NCBI RefSeq assembly: GCF_005280295.1
Contig: NZ_CP040020.1
Span: 124,001 to 188,000 of the forward strand
Length of the DNA stretch: 64,000 nucleotides
Direction of reading: 5' to 3'
Source: Brevibacterium sp. CS2
GTDB lineage: Bacteria; Actinomycetota; Actinomycetes; Actinomycetales; Brevibacteriaceae
This document shows positions 8,629 to 17,025 of this stretch, in pieces (the stretch's first letter is position 1; the number at the start of each line of letters is the position of its first letter). The translations under genes and the position numbers were made by a program. The notes beneath the pieces are model-generated. The model did not search any database, had not been told where the DNA came from, and saw only the letters and a program-made list of their open reading frames with translations.

Positions 8629-8664
8629 CGGCCCCGGTCCGGTGTCTCCACCGGGCCGGGGCCG
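8629..8664 (-). terminator. Hairpin terminator after tRNA-Tyr
   Basis: Two 16-nt GC arms (8629-8644 and 8649-8664) with a 4-nt loop pair fully apart from one G-T wobble. The hairpin begins 9 bp past the 3' end of the minus-strand tRNA-Tyr. Confidence 0.6.
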
Positions 8665-8673
8665 TCCGAGCTG

Positions 8674-8755
8674 TGGCAGGTATAGGATTCGAACCTATGA
8701 AGGCGAAGCCGTCTGATTTACAGTCAGATCCCTTTGGCCGCTCGGGCAACCTGCC
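8674..8755 (-). tRNA. tRNA-Tyr (GTA)
   Basis: A class II tRNA on the minus strand with acceptor GGCAGGT/ACCTGCC, anticodon stem TCTGA/TCAGA and loop CTGTAAA (anticodon GTA), a long variable arm (CGGCTTCGCCTTC) and T-loop GTTCGAATC. The 82-nt length without CCA fits tRNA-Tyr. A TAGTAT hexamer at 8800-8805 on the minus strand may be its -10 box. Confidence 0.95.
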
Positions 8756-8837
8756 AATGCTGCGCGCCCGCCGATTCTTCGCCGAGCACCTATGGAAGAA
8801 TACTAGGCCCTCCCGGAAAACGCCAAACCGCGCCCAC

Positions 8838-8843
8838 TAGACT
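8838..8843 (+). promoter_or_regulatory. -10 box of the yajQ promoter
   Basis: TAGACT lies 37 nt upstream of the YajQ start and matches the TAnnnT box seen before many genes in this window. Here it leaves a short leader containing GAGGAG. No convincing -35 box is visible. Confidence 0.5.
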
Positions 8844-8880
8844 GGCCGTCGACCGACATCCCCCATCGCGAGGAGCAGCA

Positions 8881-9372
8881 ATGGCCAGTGATTCATCGTT
8901 CGACATCGTGTCCAAGGTGGACCGGCAGGAGGCCGACAACGCGCTCAACCAGGCGGCCAAGGAGATCGGTTCCCGCTACGACTTCAAGGGCACCGAGGCC
9001 TCGATCGAGTGGTCCGGCGAGAAGGTCCTCATGAAGGCGGTGAGCGAGGACCGCGTCAAGGCCGTCCTCGACGTCTTCCAGTCGAAGCTCGTCAAGCGCG
9101 GCATCTCGCTCAAGTCGCTCGACACCGGCGAGCCGTTCCCCTCCGGCAAGGAGTTCCGGATCGAGGGGAGCCTCAAGGAGGGCATCGACCAGGAGAACGC
9201 GAAGAAGATCTCCAAGACGATCCGCGACGAGGGGCCCAAGGGCGTCAAGGCCCAGATCCAGGGCGACGAGCTGCGCGTGAGCTCGAAGAAGCGCGACGAC
9301 CTCCAGGCCGTCATCGCCCTCCTCAAGGGCAAGGACCTCGACGTCGATCTCCAGTTCGCCAACTACCGCTGA
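8881..9372 (+). CDS. YajQ family nucleotide-binding protein
   Basis: A 163-residue protein that is YajQ-like from end to end: [20 protein letters not shown] at the N-terminus, [35 protein letters not shown], then [21 protein letters not shown] and [12 protein letters not shown] at the C-terminus. Family members are cytoplasmic tandem ferredoxin-like folds; some bind cyclic di-GMP and act with transcription factors, but the role in actinobacteria is not settled. The ATG is preceded by GAGGAGCAGCA. It is monocistronic, between tRNA-Tyr and a strong terminator. Confidence 0.95.
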   Translation: MASDSSFDIVSKVDRQEADNALNQAAKEIGSRYDFKGTEASIEWSGEKVLMKAVSEDRVKAVLDVFQSKLVKRGISLKSLDTGEPFPSGKEFRIEGSLKEGIDQENAKKISKTIRDEGPKGVKAQIQGDELRVSSKKRDDLQAVIALLKGKDLDVDLQFANYR

Positions 9373-9406
9373 GCCGGACCGCCGCCGAGGCGCGGGCTCG
9401 GACCCG

Positions 9407-9443
9407 ACAGGGCCGGGACGAGGAATCCTCGTCCCGGCCCTGT
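9407..9443. terminator. Bidirectional hairpin terminator between yajQ and fprA
   Basis: Perfectly complementary 18-nt arms (9407-9424 and 9426-9443) around one base lie between two convergent genes, 35 bp after the yajQ stop. It can serve both strands. Confidence 0.8.
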
Positions 9444-9481
9444 CATGTTCCGGTGCGGTGCCGTGCGGTGCTGAGTCCGAC

Positions 9482-10888
9482 TCAGCCGACGGTCTCGTCG
9501 GCGGCGACGACGGCCCGGCGCGCCTCGGCGAGCATCGCCTCGCGCGTGGCGATCTTGATGCGCTCGCGCCCGTGGGGCTCGCCGAGCGCCTTCTCCGCCG
9601 CCTCGAGGAGGTGGTAGCCCTCCCAGTCGACGAAGTCGACAGACTTCGAGCGGAGCAGCTCGATGATCGCGTCCTCGGTGGGCGCCTCGGGCTCGGGCAG
9701 GCCGCCGGCGGCGCGGTCGGCGATGAGGTGGGTGATCGTCTCGAGCGCGTCGCCCTTGGTGTGGCCGATGAGGCCGACGGGCCCGCGCTTGATCCACCCG
9801 GTGGCGTACACGCCGGGCAGCACGGGGGCCTCGGCGGCGTCGGCCTGGCGCAGGGTGTCCGCGACCCGTCCCTCGTGGTTGGGGATGACGCCGCGCCGGT
9901 CGTCGAACGGCAGCTGGGGCAGGGCGGTGCCGAAGTAGCCGACCGCCCGGTAGACGGCGTCCATCGGCCAGTCGGTGAACTCGCCGGTGCCGGTCACGCC
10001 GCCGCTGCCGTCGAGCTCCTGGCGCTCGGTGCGCAGGCCGGTCACGCCCGTGTCGCCGAGCACCGCGACGGGCGCGTGGAGGAAGTGCAGGTGGAGACGG
10101 CGCGGGGCGCCGGTGGGTTCGCGCAGGGTGAAGTCGGTGAGCGTCTTCGTCACCTGCTTGACCTGATTGTTCGAATGGATCGTCGCCATCGAGGCCTCGT
10201 CGAACTCGAAGTCCTCCGGGTACACGATGATGTCGACGTCCTTGACGTGACCGAGCTCGCGGAGCTCGAGCGGCGTGAACTTCGCCTGCGCGGGACCGCG
10301 CCGGCCGAACACGTGGACATCGGTGACCCGCGACTGCTTGAGACCTTCGTACACGTGGTCCGGGATCTCGGTGCTGAGCATGTCGTCGGCCTGCTTGGCG
10401 AGCACGCGCGCGACGTCGAGGGCGACGTTGCCGTTGCCGATCACCGCGACGCGCTCGGCGTCCAGCGGCCAGGTCTGCGGCACGTCGGGGTGCGCGTCGT
10501 ACCAGTTGACGAAGTCCGCCGCCCCGTAGGACCGGTCGAGGTCGACGCCCGGGATGTCGAGCTTGGCGTCGATGAAGCACCCGGTCGAGAAGATCACCGC
10601 GTCGTAGTGGCGCTGGAGCTCCTCGCGCGTGATGTCCGTGCCGTACTCGACGTTCGCGAACAGCCGGATGTCGCCGCGGTCGAGGACCTTGATGAGTGCG
10701 TTGATGATGCCTTTGATGCGCGGGTGGTCGGGTGCCACGCCGTAACGCACGAGTCCGAAGGGGGCCGGGAGCCGTTCGAAGAGATCGATGCTGACGTCGA
10801 AGTCCCGTTCGGCCTTGGTGAGGAGGTCGGCCGCGTAGATCCCTGCTGGACCTGCGCCGATGATGGCCACCCGGAGGGGACGTGTCAT
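9482..10888 (-). CDS. fprA: Ferredoxin/adrenodoxin-type NADP+ reductase (FprA-like)
   Basis: A 468-residue flavoprotein that moves electrons between NADPH and a ferredoxin. The FAD-binding motif VAIIGAGPAGIYAAD opens the protein, followed by LFERLPAPFGLVRYGVAPDH and the NADP-binding AVIGNGNVALDVARVL, with the family-typical GWIKRGPVGLIGHTKGDA near the C-terminus. This is the adrenodoxin-reductase class of actinobacterial FprA. The ATG at 10888 is preferred to an in-frame GTG two codons earlier because AAAGG then sits 8 nt upstream. A minus-strand TAGACT (10920-10925) gives a leader of about 25 nt. Transcribed divergently from rarD. Confidence 0.93.
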   Translation of the reverse strand: MTRPLRVAIIGAGPAGIYAADLLTKAERDFDVSIDLFERLPAPFGLVRYGVAPDHPRIKGIINALIKVLDRGDIRLFANVEYGTDITREELQRHYDAVIFSTGCFIDAKLDIPGVDLDRSYGAADFVNWYDAHPDVPQTWPLDAERVAVIGNGNVALDVARVLAKQADDMLSTEIPDHVYEGLKQSRVTDVHVFGRRGPAQAKFTPLELRELGHVKDVDIIVYPEDFEFDEASMATIHSNNQVKQVTKTLTDFTLREPTGAPRRLHLHFLHAPVAVLGDTGVTGLRTERQELDGSGGVTGTGEFTDWPMDAVYRAVGYFGTALPQLPFDDRRGVIPNHEGRVADTLRQADAAEAPVLPGVYATGWIKRGPVGLIGHTKGDALETITHLIADRAAGGLPEPEAPTEDAIIELLRSKSVDFVDWEGYHLLEAAEKALGEPHGRERIKIATREAMLAEARRAVVAADETVG

Positions 10889-10919
10889 TCTCACAACCTT
10901 TCGTTTCGGTCAGCCACCC

Positions 10920-10925
10920 AGTCTA
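10920..10925 (-). promoter_or_regulatory. -10 box of the fprA promoter
   Basis: A TAGACT hexamer on the minus strand, 32 bp from the fprA ATG. The fprA-rarD spacer also holds two ACCGAAGT-like direct repeats (about 10950-10975), which may be regulatory. Confidence 0.5.
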
Positions 10926-11011
10926 GTGAGGGCGCGGAATCGGGGCGAACCGAAGTGTCCGAAATCACCGAAGTCACAGCACACTGTGCAGATAGTCACT
11001 AGACTGCCGAT

Positions 11012-11935
11012 GTGAATGACCCAGAGATCCCGGACGACGAGTCCGCACGGCGCAGAGCGGGCCTCATCCTCGGACTCTCGGGGTACCTGTTCTGGGGCGG
11101 GATGCCGCTGATCTTCGCCGCCGCCCAGCCGGCCGGCCCGGTCGAGATCCTCGCCCACCGGATCGTGTGGTCGCTCGTCACCTGCGTCCTCCTCCTCACC
11201 GCCGCCCGCGGCTACGGCCGGGTCCTCACGGCGTTCCGGAACCGCGGTGTGTTCTGGACGCTGGCGCTGGCGAGCTTCGTCGTCGCGATCAACTGGTTCG
11301 GGTTCCTGCTCGGCGTGCAGCTCGAACGCGTCATCGAGATCTCGCTCGGCTACTTCTTCAATCCGCTCGTCACCGTGTTCCTCGGTGTGGTGTTCCTCGG
11401 CGAGAAGCTCCGACCTCTCCAGTGGGTCGCGATGGCCGTGGGCACGATCGCCGTCGTCGTCATCGCGGTGGGCTACGGCCAGGTGCCGTGGCTGGCGCTG
11501 CTTGTGTCGTTCTCCTTCGGCCTCTACGGACTCATCAAGAACAAGGTCGGCGGGCGGGTCGGCGCGCTCGAGGGGCTCACCGTCGAGTCCACCGTGCTCA
11601 CCCCGTTCGCGCTCGCCGCCATCGCCTGGTTCGTGCTCAGCGGGAACTCGCACTTCGGCACCGAGGGGGTGGGCCACACGCTCATCATGCTCTCGCTCGG
11701 GCCGGTGACCGCGATCCCGCTCATCCTGTTCGGGGCGGCGACCCGCCGGGTGCCGCTGTCCTGGGTGGGGATGATGCAGTACATCACCCCGACGATGCAG
11801 TTCATCCTCGGCGTCACCGTGCTCGGGGAGGAGATGTCGACCGCCCGCTGGATCGGCTTCTTCATCATCTGGTCCGCGGTCGCGATCCTCACCGTGGACA
11901 TGGTCCGCGCCTCCCGCCGCCGCCCCCGCCGCTGA
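11012..11935 (+). CDS. rarD: RarD-type EamA family permease
   Basis: A 307-residue inner-membrane protein with about ten hydrophobic segments in two EamA halves. The opening GLILGLSGYLFWGGMPLIF and the segment VVAINWFGFLLGVQ followed by ASLGYFF-like ISLGYFFNPLV match RarD proteins (annotated as chloramphenicol-sensitivity or drug/metabolite permeases). The substrate is unknown. TAGACT (11000-11005) ends 6 nt before the GTG, so the transcript is probably leaderless. The C-terminus is basic (RASRRRPRR), consistent with a cytoplasmic end. Confidence 0.9.
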   Translation: MNDPEIPDDESARRRAGLILGLSGYLFWGGMPLIFAAAQPAGPVEILAHRIVWSLVTCVLLLTAARGYGRVLTAFRNRGVFWTLALASFVVAINWFGFLLGVQLERVIEISLGYFFNPLVTVFLGVVFLGEKLRPLQWVAMAVGTIAVVVIAVGYGQVPWLALLVSFSFGLYGLIKNKVGGRVGALEGLTVESTVLTPFALAAIAWFVLSGNSHFGTEGVGHTLIMLSLGPVTAIPLILFGAATRRVPLSWVGMMQYITPTMQFILGVTVLGEEMSTARWIGFFIIWSAVAILTVDMVRASRRRPRR

Positions 11936-12057
11936 AGCGCGGGGCCAGCCGAGGCGCGGAGCCGGCTGAGGCGCGGAGCTGGGATCAGGCGCGACGGTAG
12001 GGGCCTCGGGCGTTCCGGGGACACTCCAGTGTGGTCGCGGGCGTTCCGCGGTCACCT

Positions 12058-12087
12058 CAGTGCGGATACCCGAGGGTAACCGCACTG
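12058..12087. terminator. Hairpin between convergent rarD and the polyprenyl synthase gene
   Basis: CAGTGCGG and CCGCACTG arms with an inner ACCC/GGGT pair and two mismatched positions form a 30-nt hairpin in the 210-bp convergent gap. The rest of the gap carries imperfect direct repeats (a GGGCGTTCCG motif twice) and no gene. Confidence 0.55.
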
Positions 12088-12145
12088 GATCGACCTGGGA
12101 AAGCAGAGCCGAGTGAAGCGCAGGGCCGGGTGCACCCCTGCAGGA

Positions 12146-13270
12146 TCAGGCGGCGCGGGTGACGGCGGAGCGGGCGAACTCGACGAGCCCGTCCTTGACC
12201 TCGCCGTCGGGCACCGGGGCGAGCGCGGCCACGGCATCCTCGGCCCACGCCTCGGCGGCGCGCCGGGCCCGGGCAGTGGCAGGGTGCGCGACGAGGGCCT
12301 GCCGGGCGCGCTCGAGCGCGGCGTCCGAGCCCAGGTCCTCCTCGAGCAGCGCGACGACCTCACGGGCGGCGGCGTCACCGGCCCGGGCGTCCTGCCGGAC
12401 GTAGAGGACGGGCAGGGTCGCCACGCCCTCGCGCAGGTCGGTGCCCGGAGTCTTGCCGGACTTCGCACCGTCGGACACGAGGTCGATGAGGTCGTCGGCG
12501 AGCTGGAACGCCACCCCGACCTTCTCCCCGTACTCCCGCAGCGGGGCGATGAGCTCGCCCGGGGCGTCGGAGTAGCGCAGCCCGAACTCGCCGGCGGCCG
12601 CGATGAGGGACCCGGTCTTGTCGCCGAGCACCTCGAGGTAGTGGTCGATCGGGTCGATGCCGTCGGCGGGCCCGGTGAACTCGTGGAGCTGGCCGAGCAC
12701 GAGGCGCTCGAAGGTCTCCGCCTGCAGCCGCACCGCGGCCGTCCCCATCTGCGAGGTCAGCAGGGAGGCACGGGCGAACAGCAGGTCGCCGGTGAGGATC
12801 GCGACGCTGTTGCCCCACACCGTGTGGGCGGCGGGCGCCCCGCGGCGCATCGGCGCATCGTCCATGACGTCGTCGTGGTAGAGGGTGGCGAGATGGATGA
12901 GCTCGACGGCGGCCGCGGCCCGGTCGACGTCGACCCGGTCGGACTCCCCGAACTCCGCGGCGAGCAGCACGAGCAGCGGGCGCACCCGCTTGCCGCCGGC
13001 GCGCAGCAGGTGGTGGCAGGCCTCGTCGGGCAGCGCGCTCGCCTGCTCGACGACCGCGTTGAGGAGCGATTCGATCCGCACCAGTCGGTCCGCCAGCCGC
13101 TCCGCGAGCGCGGAGTCGGCCTGCACGAACGCCGCCGGGGTCAGCGGCCGCGCCTCGCGCGTGCCGTGCTCCACCGGGGTGGGCGAGGTCTCGGCGGCGT
13201 TCGTCATGTCCTCTTCAATCGTCCTCAGGGGCTCGGGCGCCGCGCGCTGTGGGGCGCGGCGCTCAGTCAT
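12146..13270 (-). CDS. Polyprenyl diphosphate synthase (menaquinone side chain)
   Basis: A trans-isoprenyl diphosphate synthase of 374 residues. Visible motifs are GGKRVRP (93), the first Asp-rich motif DDVMDDAPMRRG (133), the FQLADDLIDL second Asp-rich motif and GKTPGTDLREG. It elongates farnesyl or geranylgeranyl diphosphate with isopentenyl diphosphate; chain length cannot be read from sequence alone. Its position immediately after menG and menJ indicates the menaquinone tail (compare grcC1 next to menJ in mycobacteria). The first 40 residues are not conserved-looking, and an in-frame ATG at 13207 preceded by GAAGAGGAC is an alternative start. It follows menJ by 11 nt. Confidence 0.9.
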   Translation of the reverse strand: MTERRAPQRAAPEPLRTIEEDMTNAAETSPTPVEHGTREARPLTPAAFVQADSALAERLADRLVRIESLLNAVVEQASALPDEACHHLLRAGGKRVRPLLVLLAAEFGESDRVDVDRAAAAVELIHLATLYHDDVMDDAPMRRGAPAAHTVWGNSVAILTGDLLFARASLLTSQMGTAAVRLQAETFERLVLGQLHEFTGPADGIDPIDHYLEVLGDKTGSLIAAAGEFGLRYSDAPGELIAPLREYGEKVGVAFQLADDLIDLVSDGAKSGKTPGTDLREGVATLPVLYVRQDARAGDAAAREVVALLEEDLGSDAALERARQALVAHPATARARRAAEAWAEDAVAALAPVPDGEVKDGLVEFARSAVTRAA

Positions 13271-13281
13271 CGCTTCGCTGC

Positions 13282-14589
13282 TCAGTCATTGCTGGTCGCG
13301 GGGACCACGGTCGTCAGAGCGGTGATGAGGCGATCGTACAGATCGCGCTCGCGCACCGCCGAGTCCTGATACAGATTGGCCAAGAGCTTGACGACGAAAC
13401 GCATCAGGGTGTCGACACTCATACCGTACTTGATCCCCAGCGCCATGATCTCGGGCCTGCCGATGAGCGCGGCGAACACCCGGCCGAGCGTGAAATAGCT
13501 CCCGAGGTGTCCGCGCACGAGCGCCGGGTACTCCGCGAGCTTCTCCCGCCGGATCCGCTCCGGGTACCGGGCGTAGGTGGCGACGACCTCGGCGGCGAGC
13601 CGGGAGCTGAGCATCGCGTAGTCGATGCCCTCCCCGTTGAACGGGTTGACCATCCCGGCGGCGTCCCCGACGAGCAGCACGCCCTGCTTGAGGTGCGGGG
13701 TGCGGTTGAAGGCCATCGGCAGGGCGGCGCTGCGCACGGGCTCGAGCCGCGTCTCCTCCCCGATCGACCACTCCTCGCCCATCGCGGCGATCCAGTCGCG
13801 GAGCACCGCCCGGTAGTCGACCTTCCCGAACTGGGGCGAGGTGTCGAGGATGCCGAGGCCCACGTTGACGGTGCCGTCGCCCATGGGGAACAGCCAGCCG
13901 TAGCCGGGCATCGGCTCGCCGAGCGCACCGGCATCGGTGCGGGCGCGCAGCTCGAGCCAGCTCTCGAGGTAGGCCTCGGAGTGCCGCGGGGAGGAGTGGT
14001 AGGTGCGCACGGCCACGCCGATCGGCCGGTCGTCGCGCTTCTCGATGCCGAGCGCGATCGCCATCCGCGCGGACACCCCGTCGGCGGCGATCACGGTGGG
14101 CGCCCGGAACAGCGCCTCGGGCCCGACCTTGCGACCGCGGTGGTCAGTCCCGGTCGCCTTGATCCCGCGCACCCAGCCGTCGGCGCCGAACACCGGCTCC
14201 GAGGCGTGGACCTGCTCGAACAGACGCGCGCCGCAGGCCTGGGCGTGGCGGGCGAGCTCCTCGTCGAGGCGCGAGCGGGCGCGGGTGAGCCCGTAGGACG
14301 GGACTCCCTGGACCTCGGGCCAGTCGATCTCGAGCCGGTGGCCGCCGCCGATCAGCCGCAGCCCCCGGTTGCGGTGCCAGCCGGACGCCTCCGGGGTCGC
14401 GAATCCCAGGTGATCGAGCTCCTGGACGGCGCGCGGGGTCAGGGCGTCGCCGCACACCTTGTCGCGCGGGAAGGACGACTTCTCGAGGACGACGACCTCG
14501 AGCCCGGCGCGGGCGAGGTGCGCCGCGGCCGTCGAGCCAGCCGGTCCGGCGCCGACGACGATGACGTCGGCGTCGATGGTGGTGGTCAT
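13282..14589 (-). CDS. menJ: Geranylgeranyl reductase family FAD enzyme, probable menaquinone reductase MenJ
   Basis: A 435-residue flavoprotein that likely saturates an isoprene unit of the menaquinone tail. It has the Rossmann motif [19 protein letters not shown], the family signature [17 protein letters not shown], the substrate region [21 protein letters not shown] and the second FAD contact [19 protein letters not shown]. The neighbours (menG upstream, polyprenyl synthase downstream) reproduce the mycobacterial menJ setting. The ATG at 14589 overlaps the menG stop by 4 nt. An open frame extends upstream antisense-like through menG but has no family features. Confidence 0.9.
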   Translation of the reverse strand: MTTTIDADVIVVGAGPAGSTAAAHLARAGLEVVVLEKSSFPRDKVCGDALTPRAVQELDHLGFATPEASGWHRNRGLRLIGGGHRLEIDWPEVQGVPSYGLTRARSRLDEELARHAQACGARLFEQVHASEPVFGADGWVRGIKATGTDHRGRKVGPEALFRAPTVIAADGVSARMAIALGIEKRDDRPIGVAVRTYHSSPRHSEAYLESWLELRARTDAGALGEPMPGYGWLFPMGDGTVNVGLGILDTSPQFGKVDYRAVLRDWIAAMGEEWSIGEETRLEPVRSAALPMAFNRTPHLKQGVLLVGDAAGMVNPFNGEGIDYAMLSSRLAAEVVATYARYPERIRREKLAEYPALVRGHLGSYFTLGRVFAALIGRPEIMALGIKYGMSVDTLMRFVVKLLANLYQDSAVRERDLYDRLITALTTVVPATSND

Positions 14590-15476
14590 GCACCCGGCTC
14601 CGGGCGGGCGTCCGCGGCCTCGACTGCGAGCCGGACCTCGACGTCGTGGTCGCCGTCGGAGGCGCTGTCGCGGGCAGGGGCGTCGTCGGAACCGCTCCGG
14701 GGGCCGGTATCGCCGGCGTCGGCGCGGGATCCGTCGGAGTCGCTGCGGGCAGCGGACGGTGCGGCGGGCGCCTCGGCCCCGGCCTGCGGCTTGAGCGCGT
14801 GGTGGACGGCGACGATCCCGCCGGTGAGGTTGCGGTACTTCACCTGGTCGAATCCGGCGTCGCGGATGAGATGGGCCAGCGTCACCTGGTCGGGCCACTC
14901 GCGGATGCTCTCGGCGAGGTAGACGTAGGCGTCGGGGTTCGAGCTCACGGCGCGGGCGATCGCCGGCAGCGCGGCCATGATGTATTCCGAGTACACGGTG
15001 TGCAGCGGCGCGGACTCGAGGGTGGAGAACTCGGCGATGACGAGGCGGCCGCCGGGCTTGAGGACCCGGAGCATCTCGTGGAGGGCGAGCTCCGGGTTCT
15101 GCACATTGCGCAGGCCGTAGGTGATCGTCACGGCGTCGAAGGAATCGTCGTCGAACGGCAGGTCCGTGGCGTCGGCGTAGACGAACTCGATCTCCGGGTG
15201 CTTCTGCCGGCCGACGTCGAGCATCCCCTCCGAGATGTCCCCGGCGACCACCTGGGCGCCGGCGCGCTGGAGCGGCACGGAGGACACCCCGGTGCCGGCG
15301 GCGAGGTCGAGGATCCGGTCGCCGGGCCGCGGGTCCACGGACTTCGTGATCTCCCGGCGCCACAGTCGGGCGAGACCGAAGGTCATCGCATCGTTGGTGA
15401 TGTCGTAGCGCCGAGCGACGCCGTCGAACATCGACGCCATATCGGTCTTCTTCTTGTCGAGCCGCGCGCGAGTCAT
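14586..15476 (-). CDS. menG: Demethylmenaquinone methyltransferase with disordered C-terminal tail
   Basis: UbiE/MenG class I SAM methyltransferase catalysing the last step of menaquinone synthesis. Signatures are [19 protein letters not shown] at the N-terminus, the SAM motif [26 protein letters not shown] and the late [17 protein letters not shown]. The family normally ends there (about 230 residues); this protein adds about 70 Ala/Ser/Asp/Pro-rich residues, unlikely to be folded. The start at 15476 ([14 protein letters not shown]) matches the usual N-terminus, and earlier in-frame ATGs at 15485 and 15494 are less likely. First gene of the menG-menJ-polyprenyl synthase operon, divergent from menF. 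Confidence 0.93.
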   Translation of the reverse strand: MTRARLDKKKTDMASMFDGVARRYDITNDAMTFGLARLWRREITKSVDPRPGDRILDLAAGTGVSSVPLQRAGAQVVAGDISEGMLDVGRQKHPEIEFVYADATDLPFDDDSFDAVTITYGLRNVQNPELALHEMLRVLKPGGRLVIAEFSTLESAPLHTVYSEYIMAALPAIARAVSSNPDAYVYLAESIREWPDQVTLAHLIRDAGFDQVKYRNLTGGIVAVHHALKPQAGAEAPAAPSAARSDSDGSRADAGDTGPRSGSDDAPARDSASDGDHDVEVRLAVEAADARPEPGA

Positions 15477-15543
15477 GCGTCCCATGGTCTCAAGGGAGCG
15501 CACCCGCGCGCCAATCGGCGTCCCGGCCGATCGGCGTCCCGGT

Positions 15544-15549
15544 TAGGAT
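15544..15549 (+). promoter_or_regulatory. -10 box of the menF promoter
   Basis: TAGGAT ends 8 nt before the menF ATG, placing the transcription start at or just before the start codon. Confidence 0.5.
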
Positions 15550-15557
15550 CGAGGGCG

Positions 15558-17015
15558 ATGAAGACCTTCGACGTCACCGCCGGCATGCCGGCCCCGGCAC
15601 CCGGGTTCGCGGTGCGCTCGTGGTTCATCGACGGCGTGAGCCCGCAGGCTCCCCGACCGTTCGTGCAGGGCCTGCCGGCGAGCCCCCAGGAGTTCCTCGC
15701 CCAGCTCCCGCCATCGGGCTTCAGCTGCTGGGTGCGCGGCACCGCGGGTCTCGTGGGGATCGGCCGGGCGCTGCGCCTGCGCGCCGCCGGGCCGGACCGC
15801 TTCGATGCGCTGTCCGCGGCCTGGCAGGAGATCGCCGCCGCGGCCGAGGTCGACAACGAGGTCGGGCTGCCGGGCTCCGGGCTCATCGGGTTCGCCGCGC
15901 TCGCCTTCTCCGCACACTCGGCGACCGCCTCGGTCATCGACATCCCGCGCTTCGTCATGGGCCGCCGCGACGGCCGGGTGTGGCTGACCGCCGTGACCAC
16001 GCCCGGGGATCCCGAGGACGCCGGCGGACTCGCGCTCTCCCACACGCCGCTCGCTCCCCCGCGCGCTCCGCGGACCCGGCCGGGTTATGTCACCCCGGAG
16101 GACTACGTCGAGATCGTCGCCCGGGCCGTCGAGCGCCTCCGCGCCGAGGCGGGCACGGGAGCCGGAGCCGAGGCGGGAGCGGACGGCGCACCGGGCACAC
16201 CGGCCGGGGCGGGCGCCTCGACCGGGGGCGGCACGTCCGCCGGAGCCGGGCCCGCGGCCGGGGAGCCGCTCGGCAAGGTCGTGCTCGCGCGCGACGAGGT
16301 CGTCGAGACCGACGAGGAGATCGATGTGCGCGCCGTGCTCGGCCGCCTCAACTCCGCCTACCCGACCTGCTGGACGTTCGACGTCGCCGGGCTCGTGGGC
16401 GCCACGCCGGAGCTCCTCATCGGCGTCACCGACGGGCAGGTGACCTCCCGGGTGCTCGCCGGCACCTATCAGGTGCAGGGCGATCCGGCCGAGGAGATCG
16501 CCGCCGCCCGCGCCCAGCTGGGCTCCGCGAAGGACTCGAGCGAGCACGCCTTCGCGATCGATTCGCTCGCCGCGAGCCTGTCGACGGTGAGCGAGGACCT
16601 CCACGTCGACGCCGAGCCCCATCTGCTCCAGCTCGCCACCGTCATCCACCTCGCCTCCGACGCCCACGGCACGCTGCGCCGGGGCGATCACGGCTGCCCG
16701 ACCGCGCTCGAGGTCGCCCGGGCGGTCCACCCGACCGCGGCGGTCGGCGGCTTCCCCAAGGACCGGGCGCTCGAGGTCATCGAAGAGCTCGAGGACGCGG
16801 ACCGGGGCCGCTTCGCCGGGCCCGTGGGCTGGATCGACGAGCGCGGCAACGGCCAGTTCGGGATCGCGCTGCGCTGCGGTCAGCTCGAGGCGCCGAACCG
16901 GATCAGGCTGTTCGCCGGCGCCGGGATCATGCCCGATTCCGACCCGGCCTCCGAGCTCGCCGAGACCGAGGCGAAGCTCGCCCCGATGAAGCGCGCGCTC
17001 GGGGTCGAGCGCTGA
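15558..17015 (+). CDS. menF: Isochorismate synthase with low-complexity insertion
   Basis: A 485-residue chorismate-binding enzyme committing chorismate to menaquinone. The conserved C-terminal half carries KVVLARDEVV, GATPELLIG, SRVLAGTYQ, HPTAAVGGFPKDRALE, GPVGWIDERGNGQFGIALRC and RLFAGAGIMPDSDPASE, with the expected Mg-binding Glu residues. Residues about 197-236 are an almost pure Gly/Ala/Thr stretch inserted just before the LARDE strand; this is unusual and probably an exposed loop. A menaquinone role rather than siderophore is inferred from the neighbours. The transcript appears nearly leaderless. Convergent with menD, 10 nt between the stops. Confidence 0.92.
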   Translation: MKTFDVTAGMPAPAPGFAVRSWFIDGVSPQAPRPFVQGLPASPQEFLAQLPPSGFSCWVRGTAGLVGIGRALRLRAAGPDRFDALSAAWQEIAAAAEVDNEVGLPGSGLIGFAALAFSAHSATASVIDIPRFVMGRRDGRVWLTAVTTPGDPEDAGGLALSHTPLAPPRAPRTRPGYVTPEDYVEIVARAVERLRAEAGTGAGAEAGADGAPGTPAGAGASTGGGTSAGAGPAAGEPLGKVVLARDEVVETDEEIDVRAVLGRLNSAYPTCWTFDVAGLVGATPELLIGVTDGQVTSRVLAGTYQVQGDPAEEIAAARAQLGSAKDSSEHAFAIDSLAASLSTVSEDLHVDAEPHLLQLATVIHLASDAHGTLRRGDHGCPTALEVARAVHPTAAVGGFPKDRALEVIEELEDADRGRFAGPVGWIDERGNGQFGIALRCGQLEAPNRIRLFAGAGIMPDSDPASELAETEAKLAPMKRALGVER

Positions 17016-17025
17016 GGGCGCCGGC